Origin: Branchipolynoe longqiensis
Taxonomy: Eukaryota > Annelida > Polychaeta > Phyllodocida > Polynoidae
NCBI GenBank assembly: GCA_030323885.1
Contig: CM059186.1
Coordinates: 154,165,064-154,229,063 of the forward strand
Direction: 5' to 3'
DNA: 64,000 nucleotides
The position numbers and the translations under genes were made by a program. Within the stretch, counting starts at the first letter, position 1. Each line of letters begins with the position of its first letter. Positions 51,901-62,160 of the stretch are shown here, piece after piece. The notes beneath the pieces are model-generated. The model was not told the origin of the DNA and ran no database searches. It was given only the letters and a program-made list of their open reading frames with translations.

Positions 51901-54675
51901 TGTACCTCGACCGGAGATCAAAGCGGGACCCAGTGTCATTGGCAGCAGGGCCATGGGCCATGTCCTCCAGGCCCCCGTCGCAGGGTGGGTGGTCCAGAGC
52001 CAGCAGGCTCTTGGACCGGGGTGAGGTTGGTGGGTGTGATTGTATCCGTGGTCCCAGCACCCACTCCGTCAGTGATCGAAGCGGGAACCTAAGTTGTAGG
52101 CACGGGGGTCGAGGCTGTCACACCCAGTGTATCCAGGACTGCACGGGCTCCCGGTGTAGGCGCTGTGTCCGGTGGGACCTCACAGGGCTCCCCAGTGGGA
52201 CCACACGGGGCTCCCTGACTGGGACCTCACGGGGCTTCCTGATGGGGGACCGGCGAGGAGGTGTAACAGTGGAGGGTTTATATATGGATGAGACTTGGGG
52301 GGGCGTGTGCAAAGCACGTGAGTAGGGTGAGGGAGCTGAGTGGGGTGAGTGGGGGGGGGGGATGTGTGGTCAAGCATGACAGGGCATGTCATGGGGTCTT
52401 GTGCAATGGGGCATGTGGGACTCCTCGTGTGCAAATTACTGATGTTGGCAAGCCAACATACACAATACCCCAGTCACACTAGGCTTGCAACCACTTGCAA
52501 CCACTTGCAACAACAACAAACCTTTTTTTAATGCCCCTCAGCGCTTTCATATAGGAATTTCTTAAATAATCATGCAGTGGCGCATTCCCACTGAAAATAA
52601 TTTTCTTTGATCAGGTGTAGTAGTAGTTTTCTTACTCAGACATACTCACAAATTTTATTTATGTATGGCACAGATTAAAGTGGTTAAAGTATGTTTGAAC
52701 TTTACTATACTATAATATTGGTTCCCAAAGCAGATAGCCGTCAATGGTTGCAAAAAGGTCTCTATTTGGTCTTCACTGATCGCCGATCACTTTTTTTTTC
52801 ATTTTGGTTGAAAGGCAGTTGCAGGTGTTGCACCAAATACATCCTTGCTACCAATATAGTTGCAAGTGATCACAAGTGGTCACAAGCCTAGTGTGACTGG
52901 GTCATCTATTTGCATACATTCTGCAAGCAGATCTCTCATGCCGGTTGGTGCCATTCTTATCCAGGGTTGGTTTGAGACGGCGCGAGTTGAGCTGGAGAAA
53001 GACAACATAGACATCACCATAATCTGTCCAGGGCCCGTCTTCTCCGATGTACAGAAGAACGCCTTCACACACACGCTCAGCAGGGTTTGTTTCTTTGTTT
53101 GTTAGGGGTCTTACATTCTAGCAACATGTATGATCATATCAGGACGGGTACCAACTTGTGACAGTGCACTCTCATGGTGGCTTCATAGTGCTGCCCCACT
53201 GAGAGATCAAGCTGCCAGCACCATGACCTGATATCCCACTCAGTCACATTATCTTGATGTTGAGCTAACCAATCCTTGCCCTATCCTAGTAATGCTGAGC
53301 ACCAGGCTAGATAGCGACAAGTATCAATGTTGTTTGTCATTGGTTTGACTCAGCTGGGAATGGGATTCCAACGCCTTACCTTCTGCACAGAAAGCCTGTG
53401 CTCTACTAATTGAGTCACACGTCCAATCGACACTCAATCGGATAACTCGTGTAATTGTGTAGAATACTGTGCTACAACCCCCTCCCCCAACCCCACCCTA
53501 TGCGGCAGTGCGCGCTCAGGCCGCGGTGGGTTTGGGGCGGCGTCTGGGCGTGGAAGTCACTTACAGATTAACTTACAGATCCTCTTCTGGCTGATCTAGG
53601 CTCTATTGGGCCTCTAATGCCAGCTCGTTATGGCAAAAAAAGAACTATTTTTTTACACACATATGAAGGTCGACGGTGCCCTGAAGTCATATAATTGTGG
53701 GTGTCCTCTCCAATGTCTATCCAGCCTTCTCTCACCCTCCCCCCACCCCGGCCTGCCTTCCTTTCCTTTGTAACTCCCAGACCTACGGGGTGGACATGAA
53801 GAAGACGGAGCGGCGGATGGAGACGGACCGGTGCGCGCAGCTGATATCCGTGGCCATAGCGAACAAGCTTCCCGAGGTGTGGATCGCCCTACACCCCGTC
53901 CTCCTCCTCATCTACCTCACACAGTTCATGCCCAAAAGGGCGCGTAAGTGAGTACCTCGAAGCGCTGGTTTTTGTTGTTGTTTTAAATTTGAATTTTTAT
54001 TTTATCGTAGAATATGGTAGGGTGTTTTTGGGTGGCATCCGAAGTGCAACTTTTAAGCTTGTTATAATATAATATAATTATTATATGCTGCATAAGAATT
54101 ATACGAGTATAATAACCCGGAATTCCATACTCATTCCTCAGCTCCACCCACCAGTGATCGGGTGATGGAGCCTGGGGATAGTTATCTACTGGTCCAACCT
54201 ACTCAACCTCAGCTCCGACGGTGGCGCCACCTCCCGCTCGCTCATTAACCTCATTTATTCACTGTACTGCTAAAATTTCACTATTTGCTAAATTAAAAAG
54301 GCCTGATTCTAAAACTTTGTTGCACTTCAGCAGACATGTGTCTGCATATTTTGTGTCAATACCTTTGTTGTAAAGACTACAATTTTTTGTATTTTCTTTA
54401 TTCAATCCATAAAAAAACCCACCAGAATTGATCTTGGAATATTCGATTTATTTGATCTAAATCCATAAAAACAAGCATTTGGATGGAAAACAATATCACA
54501 TTATTTATTTCTTGTGTCACAAGATTATTGTAAAAAGCGTTGAATAATGAATTGTTCACAATTAGAAGATGCTGAAAGCAGCAAGTAAACATGTTCCTTC
54601 TTTCTTTTTAGTGTTGCGAGGGTAGCTGGAAGGTATTCGGTATCACTTCAAAGGTCTTCAGTGCAACGGAACTAG
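42745..54675 (+). CDS. DHRS7: DHRS7-like short-chain dehydrogenase/reductase, 8 exons, 342 aa
   Basis: Eight exons with consistent phases: 42745-42916, 43809-43958, 45257-45372, 47451-47643, 50553-50599, 52965-53084, 53781-53947, 54612-54675. The total of 343 codons with stop is almost the human DHRS7 length (339 aa). Residues ~19-40 form a membrane anchor followed by '[17 protein letters not shown]', as in DHRS7. The Rossmann cofactor site is 'TGASSGIG' (68-75) and the structural motif 'NNAG' (152-155). The catalytic set fits Asn177, Ser205, Tyr218, Lys222 ('YSASK'), and 'PGPV' is at 248. Members are ER-membrane NADP(H)-dependent retinoid/steroid reductases; the substrate here is unknown. 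No breaks seen. Exon 8 is the least certain. Confidence 0.9.
43809..43958 (+). CDS. DHRS7: DHRS7-like exon 2
   Basis: Acceptor TTCCATAG (weak polypyrimidine tract). Encodes '[20 protein letters not shown]'; donor TTAG|GTGAGT, phase 1. Confidence 0.9.
44270..44432 (+). mobile_element. tRNA-headed SINE, family 1, 3'-truncated copy (intron 2)
   Basis: Head with box B 'AAGTTCGAACCCTGGTCGAA', body to 'ACAGGGACAGGGCAGGAATC', then lost. Confidence 0.6.
44565..45163. mobile_element. 599-bp MITE with TTAA duplication (intron 2)
   Basis: Inverted ends start GGCCCTGTCACACTACGACG and are flanked by TTAA (44561-44564, 45164-45167). TTAA targets fit Kolobok or piggyBac relatives; which one is undecided. 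The interior is CG-rich with many GTGT/CGACG motifs. An orphan family-1 SINE tail ('TTAGATGTTGGTAGGACGTA') sits at 44757-44800. Confidence 0.75.
45257..45372 (+). CDS. DHRS7: DHRS7-like exon 3
   Basis: Acceptor TTTTTCAG; encodes '[19 protein letters not shown]'; donor GAGAAG|GTATGT, phase 0. 'LPLDVT' is the conserved segment with the Asp that contacts the adenine ring. Confidence 0.9.
45395..45600 (+). repeat. Dispersed AT-rich repeat, copy in intron 3
   Basis: 'AGATAAATATATTAGATCTA', 'TGTAACTTTTATTTTGAAGG' and GAGATATT match 58370-58480 and 60040-60140. Confidence 0.6.
46660..47395. mobile_element. Inverted-repeat element with internal ~205-bp satellite (intron 3)
   Basis: Ends of about 45 bp are inverted and imperfect ('AGTGGCGCCTCTCACGGTC' left; inverse of 'GGAGCGCCACAGTC' right), each next to GTTGAACAAG. 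Between them a ~205-bp unit is repeated about three times. 'GAATAAAACT' starts at 46888, 47091 and 47297, each followed by TGTTTTGCACTGCGC or a variant. The right end lies ~55 bp before exon 4. Confidence 0.65.
47451..47643 (+). CDS. DHRS7: DHRS7-like exon 4
   Basis: Acceptor CCTCCCCAG; encodes '[15 protein letters not shown]' to '[12 protein letters not shown]' with NNAG, the structural Asn and catalytic Ser. Donor ATTG|GTTAGT, phase 1. Markedly GC-richer than its introns. Confidence 0.93.
47865..48113 (-). mobile_element. tRNA-headed SINE, family 1, minus strand, head missing (intron 4)
   Basis: Inverse of the family-1 tail and body ('CAGTCACATTATCCTGACAC', 'CCAGTCCTTGCCCTATCCTA'), interrupted by a GAGA microsatellite near 47933-47947. 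Confidence 0.65.
48480..50002 (+). pseudogene. LINE ORF2 C-terminus: RT thumb and RNase H, two frameshifts
   Basis: Frame 1 (48480-about 49020) covers the RT thumb with '[20 protein letters not shown]' and '[20 protein letters not shown]'. After a shift near 49020 the RNase H reads '[19 protein letters not shown]' (Asp), '[14 protein letters not shown]' (Glu), '[17 protein letters not shown]' (Asp) and '[13 protein letters not shown]' (Asp). A second shift near 49850 leads from the Cys-rich end ('CIGCQSH') to a frame ending '[11 protein letters not shown]' and TAG about 50000-50002. Dead on arrival because of 5' truncation. Confidence 0.82.
48480..50244 (+). mobile_element. 5'-truncated LINE with RNase H (I/Nimb-like), 10-bp target duplication (intron 4)
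   Basis: 1765 bp between perfect ACCTACTGTG duplications (48470-48479 and 50245-50254). The coding part holds the thumb end of a non-LTR reverse transcriptase ('[20 protein letters not shown]') and an RNase H domain. The 3' UTR ends in a (TCAA)n tail, 'CACGGCGTAAAGCAACCACC' then AATCAATCAATCAA. An RNase H after the RT points to the I group (I, Nimb and relatives). Confidence 0.85.
50553..50599 (+). CDS. DHRS7: DHRS7-like exon 5 (micro-exon, 47 bp)
   Basis: Acceptor CTATGTTTTCAG, donor CTGCAC|GTAAGT. Encodes '[15 protein letters not shown]' with catalytic Tyr218 and Lys222. Phase 1 to phase 0, as the neighbours require. Confidence 0.9.
51140..51530. repeat. Two direct copies of a ~90-bp unit, ~251 bp apart (intron 5)
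   Basis: 'GCACTCAACCCAACAAA' followed by GAGTGCTG(C/T)AGGA occurs at 51200 and 51451 within similar surroundings. Confidence 0.6.
51606..51658. repeat. 25-bp hairpin with 3-nt loop (intron 5)
   Basis: Arm CCTCCTCGCCACTCCTTTCA then GTCCG, and its inverse starting CGGACTGAGAGG, with one mismatch. Confidence 0.85.
52090..52260. repeat. GC-rich imperfect short repeats (intron 5)
   Basis: Four or so units of GGGACCTCACGGGGCT(C/T)CC-type sequence, about 26 bp each (52167-52245). The frames through here are artefacts. Confidence 0.55.
52468..52901. mobile_element. 434-bp MITE with CCCAGTCACACTAGGCTTG ends (intron 5)
   Basis: 19-bp perfect inverted ends, with an internal CTTGCAACCACTTGCAAC repeat mirrored at the right end. 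The right end is 63 bp before exon 6. A relative lies at 62161-62430. No convincing target duplication. Confidence 0.65.
52965..53084 (+). CDS. DHRS7: DHRS7-like exon 6
   Basis: Acceptor TTCTTATCCAG; encodes '[20 protein letters not shown]' and '[20 protein letters not shown]'; donor AGCAGG|GTTTGT (weak but in phase 0). Confidence 0.88.
53127..53428 (-). mobile_element. tRNA-headed SINE, family 1, minus strand, full copy (intron 6)
   Basis: The inverse reads a tRNA-like head (ACTCAATTAGTAGAGCACAG ... GGAATCCCATTCCC), body and tail ('CATATCAGGACGGGTACC' inverse). Confidence 0.7.
53781..53947 (+). CDS. DHRS7: DHRS7-like exon 7
   Basis: Acceptor TAACTCCCAG; encodes '[20 protein letters not shown]' to '[11 protein letters not shown]'. 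Two donors overlap: C|GTAAGT (53944) and AA|GTGAGT (53948). Only the second keeps a frame into exon 8. If neither were used, the frame would end at TGA 53949-53951. Confidence 0.85.
54612..54675 (+). CDS. DHRS7: DHRS7-like exon 8 (predicted last exon)
   Basis: After TTCTTTCTTTTTAG, phase 2, the frame reads '[20 protein letters not shown]' and TAG 54673-54675. It makes the total length typical of the family, but the variable C-terminus gives no direct homology check. Confidence 0.55.
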
Positions 54676-56094
54676 GGTGTATAGAAATTAGGAACGCTAC
54701 CTTTTGGTATTGTTAATAATGTGAAGACAATAATTCACAGCGTGACAAGGAACTACATGGTATGGGAACTTTATTCAACAATTTAAAGGTAGGTCACACG
54801 GTCCAGGAAACTCAGGCGCGCAGCCCTACCGATCACTGTCTTGTGATTGTATGGTTGGGTGGGCGGCTAAATTGTAAATTGGGACGGGGGTGTGTTGTTT
54901 GTCCGGTGTCTGCTTCAGGAGTGCTGGAGGCGAGGCGGGAGGAAACCAGAAGTTACGTCAGATCTTGTGCGGGGCGAAAGAGGTTCGGTTAGTACGCGGT
55001 AGAGGGAGGCAGTGTGGAGGAGGAGTCAAACCCAGAGGACGTAATGGATTAACACGACCCGGGCAACTCGGGTCACCCGAATCGTCAGAATTTCAAATCG
55101 AACACCACGAGTGGAGTCGACAAATACACGTCCCGTGTGCAAAACGACCCGACCCCAGTAACCCACCTCTTGGCTGGAGTGGCTAGGAGCGATGGCGTCA
55201 CATTTGCGCTGGTACCGTCCTGCAGCATAACAGCAACCAGTACCAGTCATACGTGTTTTTTTTTTGTAATAACCTAGATTAATTAAATGAAATATAACTA
55301 AACTATGCCATCATAAAATACTTTAAATCCTATTTTGCTGTAGTTATATTGGTTATTAAAAAAAAAAAAAAGGTTTTGGATTAAGCCACCATTTTTTCCA
55401 CCCGAGCGTGGAGAAACGTATTCGATTATTCAACCCTAGTCTAGGATGTGCGCATGCACCAAAAAGTGGCTCGGGTGACCCGAGTTGATTAAGAGATTAC
55501 GCCCAGAGAGGGTGGTAGCATTAGCCCCTTGCATGTGCGAATTACCCATGTTACCGAAGCAACATGACCAATCTGAAAAATTCAATTTGGTATATCCCCG
55601 CGAGGGATCCAAAAGTGTATGTGTGTGTGTGTGGGGGGGGGGGGGGTAGGTGCTCCACCTCCCCGAACACCCACAGCTTTGTGAACCGACATTTTTCTTT
55701 TATGTAGTTTGGCCTGTTAAGTGTTATCGAAGTTGAGTAGACTCAAATTGTTGAATGTATTCCATGGCTTATAACAGCATCCAATAGAAAATGCATATGT
55801 ATGCAGCATACTAAAATAGTGTTGAAGCATTAGGAAGGAGGTCAGTTGGTTGGGAGGCGCGTATTTGGGAAACTAGGGAACCGTCCATGTTGAACTACTA
55901 TGGGGGCGGGGGGAGGGGGGAGGTGTTGACCTCTGGGTCAGACCAACAGTTCAGAAGCAGGGATATAGTTGGAAAAAATTAAATCAATAACAAAAGCGTC
56001 ACAAAAAAGCTATGGTTGGTTGTTGGAGTTTTGCCTCCTGATTTTATAGTGTTGCCCCACTGGGAAGACGAGGAAATAGTGCAAGTATTGAACG
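54676..56094. other. No host gene; possible inverted-repeat element 55036-55504
   Basis: 'CAACTCGGGTCACCCGA' with nearby GACGTAATGGATTAACAC (55037-55085) recurs inverted as 'GGCTCGGGTGACCCGAGTTG' (55470-55490). This suggests a degenerate MITE. A G-run lies near 55633-55646. Confidence 0.35.
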
Positions 56095-56335
56095 AGATGG
56101 TCAAGTGGGTAGTGCATTTGCTTCCACTGCTGTAAGTCACGGGATCAGTCCCCTGCCGAGTCAAACCAAAGATGTAGAACATTGAAATGTGTTGTATGTA
56201 ACCTTGCCGGTTATAGGACCCATGACAGGGTATCACAGTTGGCCGACACTATGAAACTACCACCAGTACACACCGTTACCACAAGTCAGTGCCCGTCCTG
56301 ATATGACATTGTTCATGTTAGCATAACATTGGTAA
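56095..56335 (+). mobile_element. tRNA-headed SINE, family 1, diverged copy
   Basis: Head 'GAGATGGTCAAGTGGGTAGT' with box B 'GGGATCAGTCCC', a shortened body, and tail 'CCGTCCTGATATGACATTG'. Confidence 0.5.
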
Positions 56336-58289
56336 TTTGCGACGGGGCGGAAGTGTAGGGCCTCAGCCAGCTTTCGACACTAACATCCCAACCTTCACCT
56401 GGCACTGAACTGACCCCCCCCCCCCCCCCCCAATCCTGATGTCACTACCGACACTACCTCGGGGCTGTCACCTACACTTGGCCCTAGGCACTAAACTACC
56501 ACCCCAATGCTGCCACCTACTGGCTCAACATGCGGGTGGTGTCGTCACGGACAGCTCAGAACTGCTCACTCGCCGCCCGGACACAAACCTGCCAAGACCA
56601 GCTGACCATCAATCTGCCGCCCCCCACCCCTCAACTAACAACAGAAGGAACGCGGTGGGGTTGAGAGTGCCGAGTTATTGCCTATTGTTCTATTTGATTA
56701 CCTGTTTCGATTGATTACCTATTGTTCTATGACATTGATTATTTTCCTGATTAAATGCGAATTATACCACTTCTGTCTCGTCGTTAATTAGATGTTGTTA
56801 GGATGTAAAACCTTTAAATAAACAATCAATACACACACTATGTATACATCTAGATAAGAATCTCTCTTAAATTATGCAATAAGGAAGGGGTGTTGCCTGT
56901 GAGAAGTATGACCATGATATCGATGTAAAGGATTTGAATTTGAATATGTGTTGCTAAAGTCTACAGTAGGTTGACTATTGTGTAGGTAAATTTTGGAAGT
57001 AGATGAGAGGTTATTAATGTGAGGAGAACAAAATAGTTGTATGGTTTGACAAGGAATGTTTACATGTATATGATGATTCTAATTTAAATGTCAATATTTT
57101 GTTGAAGGTTTGGTGTGAGAGGGCAGATCGACACTTATTGTTTACTGACTCTTCTTGCATTCAAAGCTTACCTGAAATCCATTTTGCCTCATTTGATGGT
57201 CTACTTATAATTGTGGAGAACAAATTATATACAAGAAGATACACCAGAAAGCAAGCCCCTGATGAGTAAGACTAATATTTTGCCTATATTTCTGGTTGGT
57301 TGGATCATACTAAGCCTGTTGGGTGTCCTCCACTCAATTGTCTTTTTTGTTTGTTTATTTTGTCATGAAGTAGTTGATACACGGCGAGGGAAGATGACGG
57401 AGGCGAGCTGGGAGTAAAAAAGTGTTTGTTTAGTCAAGGTACAGGGCAATGAGGAAGAGAGCCCCAAAGAGACCTCCACCATACGAAGAGTAAGACATAA
57501 GAAAAGAAAAAGTAAGAAGAAGAATGAAGGGTTAGTGAGTGAAAAAAGTTGGAGGTCTGGACTGGTCAGAAGCCGGAGACGAAGTGACTCTGGAGGCGGG
57601 GAGGATAAGGGGCGCCACGGGCATAAGCCCGAGACACGGGGACGGGAGGAGGGAGAGAGGGTTGAGGGGCCTCTTTCCCTGCTGCGAATCAAACGAAATG
57701 CAAGCATTATGACCACTTCATTTGCATAAGAATGAGTGCAAATTGAGCATGTTGCATAGGCAACATGGGTAATTCGGGACCAAGACGGGACACACAGGGA
57801 TCCCATCGACTCCCCACCCCGACCTAGGCCACTTAGTTCCCCCTTTTAAATTTAGGCGGCCGGAAAGTGACTCCAGGTGCACGCTGGTAGCCGCCACTTG
57901 TACCCGGGCCTCCCCCCTCTGACGTCACTTCTGGCCCGCCGGCCCCACCGATGGCACTTCATGACACCACCACCCACATTTTCTCACCGCCTCACCCGAC
58001 CCTACTATAAGACAATTGACTTAATGGGGTTGAGAGCCCGGATCCCACAGAGACTCAAGCTTGCTACCCTCATTGACCTTGACCTGCATTGTACCTCATT
58101 AACTTGACCTATGTTCTTCTGCTTTAGATTAAATAAAATCCCATACTAAGTAGTCCCGTGTCGTGTCCTGAATTAGTGTAAGCTAGTGATGGGAGTTGGT
58201 TGCATCTTCATAATCAATCATCGGTTTGAGAAAACCGATCGATGATTGATTAATAATCGGTTTGGACAAATATTCGCTCTTGTACATAT
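56336..58289. other. No host gene seen
   Basis: Contains a C-run (56412-56431), an orphan family-1 tail (56789-56830), a weak 68-codon hydrophobic frame (57211-57417) and an AATAAA near 58132. No supported coding region. Confidence 0.4.
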
Positions 58290-58685
58290 ATGTAGACGAC
58301 CTGTATGCAAACTGTGGCAAATGTTGCATGATAATTCAGTTTCTACTGTTTAGTTTCGATAAATATATTAGATTGATCTTTATTATCTACTTTACTTTTT
58401 AGTTTGAAGCAACTTTAGATTATAAATGGTTAATTTTAGAGATATTTTAAGTGAAGACATGCTAAATTGATTTCTGGTGTATACGCAAAGTTCTGACATT
58501 ATGGGTTTCAGCAGTAATATGTTCTATTAAATTCACTAATTATGCATTTCTATGCAGCAACACATTTTTAATAAATACACCTGTATCTAAGTTGGACATG
58601 TAGAATCCAAGTGTTTTGGGTTAGACAATTGTATTCTCATTTGGCCTAGAAAATTATCCCTTTATCAGACTAGGCAGCAAATTTC
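58290..58685 (+). repeat. Dispersed AT-rich repeat, long copy
   Basis: Shares with 60000-60340 the series 'TATTAGATTGATCTTTATTATC', 'GTATCTAAGTTGGACATG' and 'TTATCAGACTAGGCAGC'. Copies or parts are also at 30460 (inverted) and 45395. Confidence 0.7.
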
Positions 58686-59210
58686 GAAATGCTAGATGTA
58701 CATATTTACGTGTGTGGTCAGTTTTAATTAGCATGATGTTATGGTGCTCGTTTGTGTGTAATTATATTTGAAAAACAACGTGTGAAAATAAATCATTTCG
58801 TAAGAGAAAATGCAATAAAAATAGATTTATATTACACTGTGCAGTTATTGTATTTTAATTTCCTTCTGAAGGCATGCCATGTTAAAACAAATTAAATAAT
58901 GGCTTACCCACTTCCCCATTTGCATTCATTTATGTAAAAAAACATCAAGCAACGCTGATAAATAAACATTACTTTTATTATTCTGAAATAAAGACATACT
59001 TCCCATAACAAGGTATGTGCACATAATACATATGTGTATTATACACACACATACATATATATATCATATATATTTGTGTGTGTATGTATATATAATACAT
59101 CCGCATGCACACTACGAAATGTTCTGGTTAACACGGCCTCTTATTCTATGAACATTTGGCACAGCTTTGATCAGCGAGTCAAACCATTTACATTTGATTA
59201 ATACTGTACA
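58686..59210. other. AT-rich, with a TATA/TGTG microsatellite
   Basis: A self-complementary stretch ACACACATACATATATATAT ... ATATATTTGTGTGTGTATG lies at 59043-59095. No gene. Confidence 0.45.
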
Positions 59211-59572
59211 GGGATGAAAGATCTCCGCGATTTCGCGGATTTCCGAGATTTGTTATATTTACCGATTAACATTAAACAAAATGCGAAGGAATCTGGATGT
59301 ATATGACAGCAATTGGGTTCGACACCCGTTCTTATATGACCTTAGATGTTGGTAGAACAAATAAACCAAGCAAGAATGAGTTAGCTATGGGCGATAACAT
59401 AGGCACAACAAGGGTAGTTGAAACCTGACTTCCGTCATTTTTCGGCGATTCCCTGACAGTGCTAATCCTATGGGGGGAAATCTGCATTTTCACGGAAATT
59501 CGCCGTCGGTGTAATAGGCCCACTCTCGGCTTGATTTCCGCAATTTTTGCTGGAGACCACTTTCATCCCTGA
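59211..59572. mobile_element. MITE with CAGGGATGAAAG ends
   Basis: Left CAGGGATGAAAGATCTCC, right inverse CAGGGATGAAAGTGGTCTCC (59553-59572). A related copy is at 8252-8632. An orphan family-1 tail (59330-59380) is nested inside. hAT-like ends, but no matching 8-bp duplication was seen. Confidence 0.55.
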
Positions 59573-59623
59573 TAGTAACAGGTATATGATAGCAAGTTGA
59601 GTAATCACTTTCACTGCTGAAGA

Positions 59624-59682
59624 TTGATTGATTGGTGGATGCTTTACGCCGTGTCGGCAGCATAGACCATATTCAGGGCGAG
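59624..59682 (-). mobile_element. 59-bp LINE 3'-tail insertion with 11-bp target duplication
   Basis: The inverse equals the last ~58 bp of the LINE at 48480-50244 (CTATGCTGCCGACACGGCGT, then (TCAA)n). It is flanked by ACTGCTGAAGA at 59613-59623 and 59683-59693. Confidence 0.85.
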
Positions 59683-59999
59683 ACTGCTGAAGACACACTA
59701 TCCCAAGACTATATAGTACAACACTCGGATTTGATTTACTGATGCACACTTTACTAAGGACTTCATTCCCCAGACACTGCAACTGCAACTACAATTGTAA
59801 TTTCAGATTTTTTTCCCCGTGACATAACTGGTTATTAAGTTCACAAAATATATACCTCATCTCCTGCCCACCCCATCTTCGATATACATGTATTCGTCCA
59901 CACACTGACACAGATTGATATATAATATACTTGCTTAATATATATATATAACAGGATAATGTATACTAAGATACACTGGCCCTGGTTAAAGTTGCATAG

Positions 60000-60340
60000 T
60001 CCGATGGTTTTGAATTTCTGTACTTTTTCTAAGATAAACATATTAGATCGATCACTAGTATCTACTTTACATTATTTCAAAGTTGCTTTTATTTTAAATG
60101 GTAAACTTTTGAGATATTTTGAGTGCAAACATGGAAAATTAGTTTTGGCAAGCTTGCCAAAATTCTGACACCATAGACTTCTGCAGTAACAGGTTCTGTT
60201 AAATTGACTCAGTATTGCCTTCTACGCAGAAACAAATGCTTAATAAGTGCATCAGTATCTAAGTTAGATATGTAAAATCAAATCTAGATAATTGGTTTGG
60301 TTTTGAAAATTGGATATTTCATCAGACTATGCAGCTTTAT
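60000..60340 (+). repeat. Dispersed AT-rich repeat, copy
   Basis: Matches 58290-58685 over its length, including 'CTTCTGCAGTAACAGGTTCT' and 'GCATCAGTATCTAAGTTAGA'. Confidence 0.7.
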
Positions 60341-62160
60341 TTAACTCCTCTGGATTCATAGAAGTCTCTATATAAAATAGATTCATCACAGTTGTCTGAA
60401 TTAGATAACACCATTAATACACGGTCTATCAAATTCTGAAAAACTTCCAATAGAAGCAACCGTGGTAATAGACCAATCCAATTTACCCATGACGCCACTC
60501 GGCGGATGAATCTCACACTACAGTCTCGGGTTATACGTCTGAGAAGTAAATCCTGCCTAAATGTTGGATATATATAGTCAATAATTAATTTTATTTTTCT
60601 TAACTGTTTTCCGAATATAATTGTATATACAGTCACGGTACTCCTCCGCGGAATTCCTCGAAAAGCAAAAACCAAAAGGAGGGTGGGTGGGGATAAATCC
60701 TTACTTGTTATGTTATCTAGACATGAATGCGTGTGGTGTCAGTGCATCAGGGTAAAAGAGAGGAAGAGGAAGTATGTGGTGGCTTCAAAATGACTCTAAA
60801 ATTCTGAAAATTCAATAGCTTCATGGGGTACTGCCCCAAAATCCTTCAAGGAGTTCTGACCCTTAACCCAGCCAGGGGGCCTATGTGACCCCAGCATATT
60901 GTTTTCCCCAAAGACCTTTTTTTTGTCAGTACCATGTATAGTATATTTCTGCAATGTCAATGACAATCAATCTATATATATAATACCGAACGGTGGTTAA
61001 GTTTTACGGTCGTTCTGATCACTACTCCTCTGTTAATCGGCGCTGCCAACGTGCATCATTGTACTCCACTGATGCTTTGCCATGGATGGGTTGTTAATAG
61101 CATGATTTTTGTTGTGCCTGCCACACACATTTCATATTAATTTTGATGGTTTTTACTAACTTTGGTCACTTTGACCAGAGTTGCAGTCATTTTGAGTCAT
61201 GTAGCCACAAGTATTGTTAACTCTGCCATTAGATAGTGCCACCGATATGGTTTACCGCATAATAGATTCCACCCGATGGCAACACTATATTAAGACGGGA
61301 CGGTGCATGAGTCCAGAATATAACAGAGCATGTAAATATATACATGGTCTCTGAATATAGTCAGGGACCATGAGTATATATATAATGACAGTTCAACACA
61401 ATATTGGTCCAGGGATTGATGCGGAGACTAGTTTTAACACATGCACAGCGGTGACGATGCTGACCTCGAGGGTTCCAGGTACGGTCTCTGGTTAAAACCT
61501 GATGCAATGCATTTCGCCTGGATCGCGCTATTATAGTAGACACTTGGTTGGGTTGTTGTGGGTTGTTTTATTTGGGGGGGGGGGGGCAAGGTGGGGGTGC
61601 CGGGGGATTTGTCTTTTCTCCCACAATACCATCCAGAAGTCAAATCGAGAGCATTCTGGAATCGCCATCTTGTTTTCGGTATCCTATGTCATAGTTGTCA
61701 TTCACCCCTACTCTAGGTAGGGGTGAAGCTTTTATATCTAGTGAAACCCATGACAGAAATGTATTCTTTTCGCTACCTGGCATGACGCTTGGCCAAAGAT
61801 GAATTAAATGAGGAAGACCGAGATTGAAATATACCCTGCTTAATCAACGGATGTAACTAAACTGTTTCAGACCATTCAGTACTTTGACTAGACACGGGCT
61901 CCTATTGCAGGGTTTACGGCACATTCTCGTTATACATTCACGATGTCGGTTGCTGAATGCAGCGCGTAGCAAATGGTGGCGACCTCGCGCGTGATTCTCG
62001 CCAGATCCGCTTGGGGGAGCTGTTGTTGTTGCAGGCGATGTTGCATAACTGGGTCACACAGGAAGTCCTTAATGCCTGGAAACCGCTCAACGTGAATGCA
62101 AGTGGAAACCCCTGGCGACTGTAGAACGTGACTGAAACAAGAAAGTGGCGCAGTTATTAG
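60341..62160. other. No gene seen
   Basis: A G-run at 61575-61588 and a short hairpin CACCCCTAC...GTAGGGGTG (61692-61716). No supported coding region. Confidence 0.4.

Noticed and set aside
51745..52325. Gly/Arg-rich ORFs in DHRS7 intron 5
   Set aside because: GC-rich short repeats; frames on both strands are equally open.
57211..57417. 68-codon ORF with a hydrophobic segment
   Set aside because: Single short frame, no homologue recognised, no supporting splice sites.
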